Assembly: GCF_040151475.1 (NCBI RefSeq)
Contig: NZ_JBDKWG010000138.1
Span: forward strand, 62,001-126,000
DNA length: 64,000 nt
From: CAXBNB01 sp040151475
Lineage (GTDB): Bacteria; Bacteroidota; Bacteroidia; Cytophagales; Cyclobacteriaceae
Direction of reading: 5' to 3'
Below the pieces are notes generated by a model that searched no databases, was not told the origin of the DNA, and worked only from the letters and a program-made list of their open reading frames with translations. This document shows, one piece after another, positions 37,383 to 45,546 of this stretch (positions are counted from its first letter, which is position 1; each line of letters opens with the position of its first letter). Both the position numbers and the translations under genes were made by a program.

Positions 37383-37412
37383 GATGATTTTTTTATGAAA
37401 AAGATTTAGAAA

Positions 37413-37955
37413 GTGGAAGAAACTACAATTGGCGAATATACTCAAGTTATAAAGGCTTGTAAAGATATTTTTGAAAAGAAAACCAAGGATTATGGTACCG
37501 CCTGGAGGATACTGAGACTTCCATCTATCACAGACCAGATTTATATAAAAGCCCAAAGAATCAGGTCAATACAGGAAAAGGGCACACAAAAAGTGGATGA
37601 AGGAATCTCCGGAGAATTTGTTGCCATCATCAATTACTGCATCATGGCGGTGATCCAGACAAAACTGGAATCAAACACTGAACTGGAAATAGAATATTCC
37701 AAACTGGAACCGCTCTATGATGAAATTGCTGAGGACACTCTAAACCTGCTCAAGAACAAAAACCATGATTACGGGGAAGCCTGGAGGGAAATGAGGGTAT
37801 CTTCCATCACAGACATCATCCTGATGAAGCTCTTGAGGACTAAGCAAATAGAAGACAACAATGGACGAACGTTGATTTCGGAAGGAGTTGTGGCTAACTA
37901 CCAAGACATGATCAACTATTCGGTGTTTGCCTTGATAAAAATGGGGTTTGTGTGA
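37413..37955 (+). CDS. DUF1599 protein with two copies of the domain
   Basis: The 180-residue product starts with GTG; no in-frame ATG is available because a TAG lies just upstream. Two similar halves (about 12-85 and 97-175) share KDYGTAWRxxRxxSITD and a later xGExxAxxxDMINYxxxAL-type pattern. The second copy begins LKNKNHDYGEAWREMRVSSI. DUF1599 is a small Bacteroidota family of unknown function. It is probably a soluble protein. It is divergent from folP. Confidence 0.8.
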   Translation: MEETTIGEYTQVIKACKDIFEKKTKDYGTAWRILRLPSITDQIYIKAQRIRSIQEKGTQKVDEGISGEFVAIINYCIMAVIQTKLESNTELEIEYSKLEPLYDEIAEDTLNLLKNKNHDYGEAWREMRVSSITDIILMKLLRTKQIEDNNGRTLISEGVVANYQDMINYSVFALIKMGFV

Positions 37956-38039
37956 TTGTTAAAACCTTGTTAACAAAATTAGATTTTAACTGAAACAAAC
38001 AGGAAAAGATTAATTTTCCAAAACGAAAACTATATTAAT

Positions 38040-39134
38040 ATGAATGTAATCGCAGCAATTGTAAGGTTTTTAGTCGGAGGACTTTTTATTTTTTCAGGTT
38101 TAATCAAAATAAATGACCCTGTGGGTACAGCCATAAAAATGGAGGAGTACTTTGAGGTATTTAGTTCAGACTTTGGCTCTTTCTTTCACATTTTTGTTCC
38201 TTACGCCCTGCCAATTGCTATATTTTTATGTGTGTTGGAGGTAGTACTGGGTCTGGCCATCATTCTGAATTACAGAACCAGCATTTCATTTATCGTGCTG
38301 ATTGTATTGATATTCTTCTTTACGTTCCTCACTTTTTATTCTGCATATTTCAACAAAGTAACCGATTGTGGATGCTTTGGTGATGCTATAAAACTTACCC
38401 CCTGGCAGTCTTTTTATAAAGACATCATACTGGTGGTTATGAGTATCTTTTTGTTCATCTTCAGTACTACCCAGCAATCACTCAAAGCCCAGAAAACATC
38501 CGATTATGTGCTTCTTATTTTTACAGCATTGAATATCGGACTTGCAGTATATGCAGTAAAACACCTTCCTTATATTGACTTTCGGGCTTACAAAATAGGA
38601 AACAATATTCCTGCGAATATGCAATCCTCTTCCGAGTTGATTTATGAATACATTATGGAAAAAGACGGGAAGGAATTTAAGTTTGAAACTTATCCCACAG
38701 ATACCACTTACAAATACAAGGAAATGGTACTGACCAACCCTGAGGTACTTCCTAAAATCACAGACTTTGCTATATGGAATGATGACGGTGACTATACAGA
38801 AGATATGTTTGTTGGCAAAAAGCTGTTCCTTGTTATTTACGATGTATCCAAAACCAATAAGGAAAGCTTTTCCGAAGTAGTAAATCTTCAAACATCACTA
38901 GGAGATCAGGTAGAGGTAATTGCTCTTACTGCTTCCGATGCTGAAACATTCAAACTATTTCAAGACGAAACAGGCTTCAGTTCTCCCTTCTACTATACGG
39001 ATGCAACAGTACTCAAAACCATCACCAGATCCAATCCCGGACTTTGGTTGCTTGATAATGGTACAGTGGTAGGAAAATGGCATTACAATGATGTCCCTGA
39101 ATCCTCCACGGTACTTGGATTAGTTGGTCTTTAA
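38040..39134 (+). CDS. DoxX/MauE-like redox-associated membrane protein
   Basis: The 364-residue protein has four N-terminal membrane segments (about 5-155) with the motif VTDCGCFGDAIKLTPWQSF, whose paired Cys residues suggest a redox role. The C-terminal half (about 215-360) is soluble and resembles a thioredoxin-like fold (KLFLVIYDVSKTNKESFSE) without an obvious CxxC. This architecture is widespread in Bacteroidota. It probably works with disulfide chemistry in the envelope, which is inference. Confidence 0.8.
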   Translation: MNVIAAIVRFLVGGLFIFSGLIKINDPVGTAIKMEEYFEVFSSDFGSFFHIFVPYALPIAIFLCVLEVVLGLAIILNYRTSISFIVLIVLIFFFTFLTFYSAYFNKVTDCGCFGDAIKLTPWQSFYKDIILVVMSIFLFIFSTTQQSLKAQKTSDYVLLIFTALNIGLAVYAVKHLPYIDFRAYKIGNNIPANMQSSSELIYEYIMEKDGKEFKFETYPTDTTYKYKEMVLTNPEVLPKITDFAIWNDDGDYTEDMFVGKKLFLVIYDVSKTNKESFSEVVNLQTSLGDQVEVIALTASDAETFKLFQDETGFSSPFYYTDATVLKTITRSNPGLWLLDNGTVVGKWHYNDVPESSTVLGLVGL

Positions 39135-39148
39135 ATCCAGACCAGAAA

Positions 39149-39985
39149 TCAGGATTTCATTGTCATTAAAATCCATTCAAGAAGGTAATTCAAAACTTCC
39201 TCTTTTTCCAGGTCGTTATGCGGTTCGTGTTTTACGCCTTCCCATAATTTGAATGATGCCGAACTACCGGCATTTTCTGCGAATTGTTTCGAGCCTTCAG
39301 AAGAAGTGATTTCATCCTCAGACCCATGCCATACCAATGTCGGTATTTTAAGCCGTGATGCATTCTTTATAGCCCAACGGCCAGCATCATACGATTCCAA
39401 TCCAAGCCTCACGGACATCTTTCTATGTACCAATGGATCGTTTTCATAAGCATCGTTGCAGGCAGCATCCTTAGTGAGCATAGAAGACGAAAACCTACTT
39501 CCTTGGGTAAAGGAAGGAAAAATCTTATTTATTATTTTAGCTACTTTAAACTCTAAAGCAGAAGGCTGAATTTGAGCTTTCAGCCAGGAAGAAGACAGGA
39601 TGGCACCAGATAGTTCGTTTGTGTTTCTTATGAGTGTATAATTAGCGACAATATTTCCTCCGAAACTATGTCCATATAAAAACAAAGGCAAATCATTGTA
39701 TTCCGCTCTTGCTGCTTTTAAAATTTCCTCCACATCATCCAACAAGATTTCATGTGATGGAGTATGTCCTCTTTTTCCTTCAGACTTACCATGTCCACGT
39801 AAATCAAAAGCAAAAACAGAAATATTATTTTCAACAAAAAACTCCGCTACATGCTGGTACCTGCCACTATGCTCTCCCAATCCATGTACAATACATAAGA
39901 CGGCCTTTGGATCGGGGCTACTCCAAGCAATGGCTTTAAGCTCAGCACCATCTTTTGCAGTTAAATTGAAATAATCTGTTTCCAT
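39149..39985 (-). CDS. Alpha/beta hydrolase, monoacylglycerol lipase-like
   Basis: The 278-residue cytoplasmic hydrolase has the oxyanion-side segment VHGLGEHSGRY and the nucleophile Ser107 in YGHSFGGN. The acid is probably the Asp in WHGSEDEIT and the base the His in VKHEPHNDLE. The DLRGHGKSEGKRGHTPS segment is typical of the lysophospholipase/monoglyceride lipase group. The likely substrate is a monoacylglycerol or lysophospholipid. It converges with the DoxX gene with a 14-bp gap. Confidence 0.85.
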   Translation of the reverse strand: METDYFNLTAKDGAELKAIAWSSPDPKAVLCIVHGLGEHSGRYQHVAEFFVENNISVFAFDLRGHGKSEGKRGHTPSHEILLDDVEEILKAARAEYNDLPLFLYGHSFGGNIVANYTLIRNTNELSGAILSSSWLKAQIQPSALEFKVAKIINKIFPSFTQGSRFSSSMLTKDAACNDAYENDPLVHRKMSVRLGLESYDAGRWAIKNASRLKIPTLVWHGSEDEITSSEGSKQFAENAGSSASFKLWEGVKHEPHNDLEKEEVLNYLLEWILMTMKS

Positions 39986-40063
39986 ACTCTTATTAAATGT
40001 GATGCTAATTTAGAAGAATATTTACATTCAAAAACAGGCATCTTTGATCTATTGGCTTTTGCA

Positions 40064-40951
40064 TTACTTCCTATTGGCCATCCAAACCCCACCCAAAACA
40101 ACTCCCATTCCAATAAATTGATAGAAATTAAGGTGCTCGCCATCTAAAAGCCCCCACGCAATCGCAACCATCGGAATGAGGTAGGTGACAGAACTGGCAA
40201 ATATGGGACTGGAAATTTGAATTAATCGGTTGAACAATATAAGAGCCCCTGCGGTACCAACTATTCCCAGTATGGAAACATAAGAAAAAGCAGTTAAAAA
40301 CTCTGACTCTAAGCTTATTTTTCCAAGAAAATCAGTAAATCCAAACAGATATAAAAAACAAAAAGGACTGGTCAGAAACAACGAAATGGCGGTAATGTCA
40401 ATTGCCCTCATATCAGGTGTATATTGTTTGATCAGGTTGATGTTGGTTCCGTAGAGCAATGTGGCTAAAACCACGAAAAGTGCGTAGTAATTGATGCCGG
40501 ACAAATTGAAATAAGATGCACCCAAGAGAAGAATCACCGTTCCGGAAAAACCAAAAAGAATACCAACAATATTCATCCATTTGACTTTGTGTCTAAAAAG
40601 TAAAAAGCCTATAAGTATGACAAAAATCGGTGTAATAGCATTAATTACCCCGGCAATAGAACTGTTGATTTTTGTTTGAGCTATGGCAAAAAGAAATGCC
40701 GGAATAAAGCTTCCATTCATTCCTAAGAGGAATAGAAGTGGTAGTTTACCTTTTGGTAATTTTGGAATATTGCGAATAGCCACAGGCAGTAATGCCAAAA
40801 ATGCCATTGTAATTCTCAGTGCTCCCAATTCTCCGGGAGTAAATACCAAAAGGCTTTTTTTGATTAAAATAAACGATGTTCCCCAAATAAGAGAAATAGA
40901 AGCAAGCATTATCCAAGCCAGTAATTTACCGGATTGAGCATTGGCTGTCAT
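40064..40951 (-). CDS. EamA/DMT family transporter
   Basis: The 295-residue protein has ten predicted membrane helices in two EamA repeats. The start of the first repeat reads SISLIWGTSFILIKKSL. The end of the second (YLIPMVAIAWGLLDGEHL) is typical of the drug/metabolite transporter superfamily. The substrate is unknown. Its start overlaps the dusB stop by 4 bp (ATGA), so it is in an operon with dusB. Confidence 0.88.
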   Translation of the reverse strand: MTANAQSGKLLAWIMLASISLIWGTSFILIKKSLLVFTPGELGALRITMAFLALLPVAIRNIPKLPKGKLPLLFLLGMNGSFIPAFLFAIAQTKINSSIAGVINAITPIFVILIGFLLFRHKVKWMNIVGILFGFSGTVILLLGASYFNLSGINYYALFVVLATLLYGTNINLIKQYTPDMRAIDITAISLFLTSPFCFLYLFGFTDFLGKISLESEFLTAFSYVSILGIVGTAGALILFNRLIQISSPIFASSVTYLIPMVAIAWGLLDGEHLNFYQFIGMGVVLGGVWMANRK

Positions 40952-41946
40952 TCAGAAAAAACGTTAACCATGCCAAATACTTCTTCCACTTCGTCGAGTA
41001 TGGCAACAGTGTCTTCATAGGTAGGTGATTCAACCAGACGTGATCTAAAAGGTTTGAAATTTGGAATGCCTCTAAAATAGTTGGTGTAGTGCCTTCTCAT
41101 TTCAAAAATACCTGTTTTTTCACCTTTCCACTCTACTGAAAACTGAAGGTGTTTTTTAGCAACATCCACTCTTTCCTTTAAGTCTGGGGATGGGAGTTTT
41201 CTTCCAGTCAAAAGGTATTCTTTGATCTCATTAAATATCCACGGATAACCAATAGCTGCCCTTCCGATCATTATACCATCCACTCCATATTTATTTTTAT
41301 ACTCCAGAGCCTTCTCCGGAGAGTCAATATCGCCATTACCAAAAATAGGAATATGAATATCCTGATGGTTTTTTACTTCTGCAATGTAATTCCAATTGGC
41401 TTCTCCCTTGTACATTTGCTGGCGGGTTCGGCCATGTATGGTCAGTGCCTGGATACCTACATCTTGCAGCCGTTTAGCTACTTCGATGATTTTTATGGTA
41501 CTGTCATCCCATCCAAGCCTTGTTTTTACGGTGACTGGTTTATCCACTCGCTTCACAATCTCTGCTGTCATGGATTGCATCTTTGGCAAGTCAAGCAAAA
41601 TACCTGCTCCTGCTCCTTTGCAAGCCACTTTTTTTACCGGACAACCATAATTAATGTCTATGATTTCCGGATTGGCAGCTTCTGCAACAGCAGCAGCCTC
41701 TCTCATTGATTCTATTTTATCACCAAAAATCTGAATACCAATCGGACGCTCGTAATCATAAATATCCAGTTTTGCCACGCTTTTAGTTGCATCCCGGATG
41801 AGTCCTTCGGCTGAAATAAATTCGGTGTACATCAAATCCGCTCCATTTTCTTTGCAAACAGCACGAAAAGGGGGGTCACTCACATCCTCCATAGGGGCAA
41901 GCAACAACGGGAATTCACCCAATTCAAGATCACCAATTTTTACCAT
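40948..41946 (-). CDS. dusB: tRNA-dihydrouridine synthase
   Basis: The 332-residue FMN enzyme reduces uridine in the D-loop of tRNA. It has the N-terminal APMEDVSDPPFR, the catalytic Cys102 in NYGCPVKKVACKGAGAG, and the FMN-phosphate segment IFGNGDIDSPEKALE followed by GVDGIMIGRAAIGYPW. The overall match is to the DusB type, though the exact Dus subgroup is not certain. It is the first gene of a two-gene unit with the transporter downstream. Confidence 0.92.
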   Translation of the reverse strand: MVKIGDLELGEFPLLLAPMEDVSDPPFRAVCKENGADLMYTEFISAEGLIRDATKSVAKLDIYDYERPIGIQIFGDKIESMREAAAVAEAANPEIIDINYGCPVKKVACKGAGAGILLDLPKMQSMTAEIVKRVDKPVTVKTRLGWDDSTIKIIEVAKRLQDVGIQALTIHGRTRQQMYKGEANWNYIAEVKNHQDIHIPIFGNGDIDSPEKALEYKNKYGVDGIMIGRAAIGYPWIFNEIKEYLLTGRKLPSPDLKERVDVAKKHLQFSVEWKGEKTGIFEMRRHYTNYFRGIPNFKPFRSRLVESPTYEDTVAILDEVEEVFGMVNVFSE

Positions 41947-41975
41947 TCTGTATTACTTTATCCAAGTGATAAGTA

Positions 41976-41983
41976 TATTTTTG
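41976..41983 (+). promoter_or_regulatory. Candidate -7 box for the CPBP protease operon
   Basis: TATTTTTG matches TAnnTTTG, 19 bp before the ATG at 42003, in the short gap between divergent dusB and the CPBP gene. Confidence 0.4.
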
Positions 41984-42002
41984 TCGCAAATTTACGTCAA
42001 TT

Positions 42003-42926
42003 ATGCTCAATTCACCACAAACGGAAAAAAATCCCTGGGTATCTTTATTGATCATAGTCTTGCTTTCATTTGGCACTGCTTTGGTTTCTCCTCTTTTATT
42101 TTCATATCTGGTTTCGCTTGCCGTAGGAGCAGATTACTCTGATGTTACATCGGCCTTTAGTCAGCCTGACTTATTCCCTCATCTTAAAGGAGCCCTGCTC
42201 ACCGTTCAATTCCTTACCTCCCTCTCTGCCTTCGTATTGGTACCGCTCTATTTCATTTGGCAGTATGAAGACAGAATGTTTCAGCTCTATTTTCGATTCG
42301 ATAATATTAATCCGGTAGCAGCATTGACAACAAGCCTTCTTGTATTGGCTTTTATGGTTGTCAATAGTGTGTTTATAGAATGGAATATGAATATAGAATT
42401 TCCGGAAAGCATTGCGACTATAGCCAGAGAAATGGAAGACCGGGGAAAAGTCTTAACAGACTATTTTACAGATTTCGATACCATCCCATATTTCCTTTTT
42501 TCAATAATAGTGATTGCCATAGTACCGGCTATTGGTGAAGAATTACTTTTTAGGGGAGTAATCCAAAGACAGGTATTAAGGATATCGGGAAATGTGCATG
42601 TAGCAGTATGGTTGGCAGCTATCTTTTTTAGTACTTTCCATTTTCAGTTTTTTGGTTTTGTTCCCAGAATGCTATTGGGTGCTCTGTTTGGTTATTTATT
42701 TGTGTACTCAGGCAATTTGGTTTATTCAATAATCGCCCACTTTGTCAACAACGGATTTACCCTTCTGATGATTTATTTACACCAAAATGATATGGTATCA
42801 TACGACATTGAAAATACAGAAACTGTACCTTTGGAATCTGTTGGAATATTTGCTATTATAGGGGCAGTGCTCTTTGTGTATTTTTACAAACAAATGAATC
42901 CCGTAGGCAACCCAGCGAATGAGTAA
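42003..42926 (+). CDS. CPBP family intramembrane metalloprotease
   Basis: The 307-residue protein has about eight membrane helices. The CPBP (CAAX protease, Abi) motifs are present: GEELLFRGVIQRQ with Glu179, Glu180 and Arg184, then FSTFHFQFFGF and a final HFVNNG. These Glu and His residues form the metal site in the family. The substrate is unknown. It begins a three-gene operon with overlaps of 8 bp to the DUF2007 gene and then to cdsA. Confidence 0.9.
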   Translation: MLNSPQTEKNPWVSLLIIVLLSFGTALVSPLLFSYLVSLAVGADYSDVTSAFSQPDLFPHLKGALLTVQFLTSLSAFVLVPLYFIWQYEDRMFQLYFRFDNINPVAALTTSLLVLAFMVVNSVFIEWNMNIEFPESIATIAREMEDRGKVLTDYFTDFDTIPYFLFSIIVIAIVPAIGEELLFRGVIQRQVLRISGNVHVAVWLAAIFFSTFHFQFFGFVPRMLLGALFGYLFVYSGNLVYSIIAHFVNNGFTLLMIYLHQNDMVSYDIENTETVPLESVGIFAIIGAVLFVYFYKQMNPVGNPANE

Positions 42927-43122
42927 ATGGCAAAAAGTGTTTTCCGACAATCAGGAGTACCGTGCAGAAATCGTAAAATCAGTATTGGAAGATAAAGGGC
43001 TAAAACCAGTTTTGGTAAACAAAAAAGATTCAACTTATCACTTTGGTCAATATGAAGTTCATGTCGAAACCAACGACGTTTTATTGGCTATTAAAATCAT
43101 AACGGATGACATCAACTTCTGA
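42919..43122 (+). CDS. DUF2007 family small protein
   Basis: The 67-residue protein (MSKWQKVFSDNQEYRAEIVK) has the DUF2007 pattern of a small ferredoxin-like signal transducer fold, with VLEDKGLKPVLVNKKDS. It overlaps the CPBP gene by 8 bp and the cdsA gene by 17 bp. Its role is unknown. Confidence 0.85.
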   Translation: MSKWQKVFSDNQEYRAEIVKSVLEDKGLKPVLVNKKDSTYHFGQYEVHVETNDVLLAIKIITDDINF

Positions 43123-43948
43123 AAAAAAATTTTCCGAACTGGCCAAAAGGTTGGTGACGGGTATTATCGGTGCAGCACTTATGATTTGGCTCATTGCCAT
43201 AAGTGAATGGGGATTCTTTGCCATCTTTCTCTTTGGCACACTCATCACGCAGTTGGAATTTTATAAGCTTTTGATACAAGGCGGTTACATTCCATTAAAA
43301 ACATATGGAGCAATAGTCGGAGGCATTCTTTTTACTATTGCTTTTTGTATCGAAGCAGGTAAAATCAAAGGTGAGTGGCTCTTCCTTCTCTTTCCACTTA
43401 CTTCCATCATCTACTTTATAAAGCTTTATAAAAAGGGGGAAATGTACCCTTTCAGAAATATCGCTTTTACCTTTCTGGGCATTTTTTATGTGGCTTTGCC
43501 ATTCTCTCTGCTTGGAGCGGCGGCATATACTCTTGGGGTTTATAACCCGAAAATCATTATCGGAATATTCCTGATTCTGTGGGCAAGTGATACCGGGGCT
43601 TACTTTGCAGGCACATTGTTTGGAAAAAGAAAATTGTTTGAGAGTGTATCTCCTAAAAAATCCTGGGAAGGAAGTCTGGGTGGTGCTATCCTCTCCTTAG
43701 CTTTTGCTGTAGGCATCTCCTATTTTTTCGTAGATTTACAGCTTTGGAAATGGATAGTAATATCCGTCCTTACGATAGTGGGAGGCACATATGGCGATCT
43801 CGTAGAGTCACTCTTTAAAAGAAGCATGGACATCAAAGATTCCGGCACAAAACTACCTGGACATGGTGGCTTTCTGGACAGGTTCGATGGCTTATTGCTC
43901 GCCATTCCTTTTATAGTAATATTTCTTAAGTTTTTTGCGAAGCATTAG
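43106..43948 (+). CDS. cdsA: Phosphatidate cytidylyltransferase (CDP-DAG synthase)
   Basis: The 280-residue membrane enzyme makes CDP-diacylglycerol from phosphatidate and CTP, the substrate of PssA. It has about eight membrane segments. The C-terminal signature is intact: SDTGAYFAGTLFGKRKL, SPKKSWEGSLGG and KDSGTKLPGHGGFLDRFDGL. It is the last gene of the CPBP operon. Confidence 0.95.
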   Translation: MTSTSEKKFSELAKRLVTGIIGAALMIWLIAISEWGFFAIFLFGTLITQLEFYKLLIQGGYIPLKTYGAIVGGILFTIAFCIEAGKIKGEWLFLLFPLTSIIYFIKLYKKGEMYPFRNIAFTFLGIFYVALPFSLLGAAAYTLGVYNPKIIIGIFLILWASDTGAYFAGTLFGKRKLFESVSPKKSWEGSLGGAILSLAFAVGISYFFVDLQLWKWIVISVLTIVGGTYGDLVESLFKRSMDIKDSGTKLPGHGGFLDRFDGLLLAIPFIVIFLKFFAKH

Positions 43949-44102
43949 GTTTTATCTACAAAAACAGCTTTGGATTTATCTGCTTTGCTTACTTTCTGGC
44001 AAAAGTTTCTGTAGTCTTCACAGAGTTCTTTTCATACCGTCTTTAAAGTATGTTTTGATAAATTGGAAAAGGTTTCCCACAGGATAATTTCATAATAAAT
44101 AT

Positions 44103-44123
44103 CCCCGTAGCAAGCTGACGGGG
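44103..44123. repeat. Palindromic repeat CCCCGT-N9-ACGGGG
   Basis: A 6-bp stem with a further AGC/GCT inner pairing is followed by TATTCAGAGG. A related unit with GGGTATTCAGG lies inside the 35424-35578 element. It could also be a weak cdsA terminator, with T's at 44138-44144. Confidence 0.45.
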
Positions 44124-44185
44124 TATTCAGAGGAGTGTTTTTTTGATGAAAAATCTAACGTTTTTCAAACTTTCCGCAATTTACC

Positions 44186-44201
44186 CCGATGCAAACATCG
44201 G
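44186..44201. repeat. Palindromic repeat CCGATG-N4-CATCGG
   Basis: A 6-bp perfect stem with loop CAAA lies in the sequence ACCCCGATGCAAACATCGGA and is followed by GAATTC. It is similar in layout to the palindrome at 44103. Its function is unknown. Confidence 0.45.
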
Positions 44202-44286
44202 AGAATTCTATTGATTAAAAAAAAATTCCGTTTTGAAGGATAACTTTTCGACTCAGCCTTCCTTAGGGTATGTAAAGCAGTAAGAA

Positions 44287-45378
44287 ATGTCATACACATC
44301 ATATACTACGGAAGATTTTGTTTTAGATAAGGAGTTTAGGGATTGGGTGATCAACCCTGAAAAAGAATCTAACCTCTACTGGAAGGAGTGGATGGTAAAC
44401 CATCCTGATAAAGTAGAAACTATAAAATCAGCCATTGCACTCATCCATAATTTACCTGTAGAAAAGCATCAGTTGAGCAAAGAGGAAATGCATCAGATGG
44501 GACTCAATATTGAATCTGCTATAGATGCAACTGAGGCGGGTGACGATTCGGAAATTGACAATATAATCCCGATCAATCCATACACCCTTGCCGCAAAAGA
44601 AAGTGACAAAAAGAAACGTAGAAATTATTTTGGCTTGTTAAAAATAGCCGCATCTGTGGCAATATTAGTGGCTTTGTCTGTATTCATTTACAATAGAATA
44701 CAGTCTGAAGAAACACTAAGCAGCTTTGATATAATCACCAAAGAAAACCCTAAAGGACAAAAATCTACTATCTACCTCAACGACGGGTCTAAAGTAACAC
44801 TCAATGCTAACAGCAAACTCAGTTATTCCAAGCCTTTCAGTTCTGACAAAAGAGAATTGATATTAGAAGGAGAAGCATTTTTTGAAGTAGCTAAAGATGC
44901 TAAAAGACCTTTTATAGTTAAAACCGGAAATATTAGCACAACAGCTCTTGGTACTTCTTTTAATATACTGGCATTTTCCAATACAAAACAGGTGAAGGTC
45001 TCTCTAACTACGGGTAAAGTAAGGATTGATGAATTGAGTAAAGATGATGGCACTTCTGATGCACACCTGCTAGAGCCGGGAGAAGAACTGACCTACAGCC
45101 CTATCAGCGGATATACCAAAACACTCTTCGACATAGAAGAAGTAACAGCCTGGTCGAAAGGTATTATTTACTTTAAAAACGCAGATACGGAAATGGTGAT
45201 TTCCAAATTGGAAAGGTGGTATGGTGTAGATATTGACACTGCAAACGAAAACTCCAGAAACTGGAATATTACGGCAAAATTTGACAATGAATCTCTGGAA
45301 AATGTGTTGCGCTCTTTGAGTTATTCCGAAAAATTTCAGTACTCTATCGATGAAAAAAATATTTTAATCAAATACTAA
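44287..45378 (+). CDS. FecR family anti-sigma factor
   Basis: The 363-residue inner-membrane protein has a cytoplasmic N-terminal region (about 1-115), one membrane span (about 116-136), a periplasmic FecR domain (about 145-275) and a C-terminal DUF4974 (about 295-363). The FecR domain contains YLNDGSKVTLNANSKLSY and LILEGEAFFEVAKD. It should sense the state of the SusC receptor and control a cognate ECF sigma factor. No such sigma gene lies upstream, so the partner is encoded elsewhere. SusC follows 168 bp downstream. Confidence 0.93.
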   Translation: MSYTSYTTEDFVLDKEFRDWVINPEKESNLYWKEWMVNHPDKVETIKSAIALIHNLPVEKHQLSKEEMHQMGLNIESAIDATEAGDDSEIDNIIPINPYTLAAKESDKKKRRNYFGLLKIAASVAILVALSVFIYNRIQSEETLSSFDIITKENPKGQKSTIYLNDGSKVTLNANSKLSYSKPFSSDKRELILEGEAFFEVAKDAKRPFIVKTGNISTTALGTSFNILAFSNTKQVKVSLTTGKVRIDELSKDDGTSDAHLLEPGEELTYSPISGYTKTLFDIEEVTAWSKGIIYFKNADTEMVISKLERWYGVDIDTANENSRNWNITAKFDNESLENVLRSLSYSEKFQYSIDEKNILIKY

Positions 45379-45418
45379 AAAACTATATAATGAAAATGAT
45401 CAATTCCACATAAAAAAA

Positions 45419-45443
45419 CAGCAATGCTCCAGGAGCACTGCTG
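45419..45443. promoter_or_regulatory. Hairpin in the SusC leader
   Basis: CAGCA-TGCTCC paired with GGAGCA-TGCTG forms a near-perfect stem in the gap before susC. On the minus strand it is followed by seven T's, like an intrinsic terminator. In the sense direction it lies 5' of the susC start and may act on the mRNA leader. Minus-strand genes that would need a terminator are not present. Confidence 0.5.
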
Positions 45444-45546
45444 GTTAAATTCTTTCCTACTGAAATGCGAAGTTTCGAAGCAAGACATTTCAAATGGAAG
45501 GAAACGTTCCAATGTATTTTTCTTCACATTAAAACATATCAAAATT

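Larger units (their letters stand above)
43949..44286. other. 338-bp intergenic region with two palindromes
   Basis: Between cdsA and fecR there is no coding frame and no sigma-factor gene or remnant, although FecR genes usually follow one. Two GC-rich palindromes stand out: CCCCGT/ACGGGG at 44103-44123 and CCGATG/CATCGG at 44186-44201. They resemble each other and the hairpin inside the 35424 element. Confidence 0.5.

Noticed and set aside
43949..44286. Remnant of an ECF sigma gene before fecR
   Set aside because: No frame in this region shows sigma-factor motifs; only palindromes are visible.
45424..45546. Extended N-terminus of the SusC protein
   Set aside because: The extra 41 residues precede a normal signal peptide and overlap the leader hairpin; ATG 45547 is the better start.
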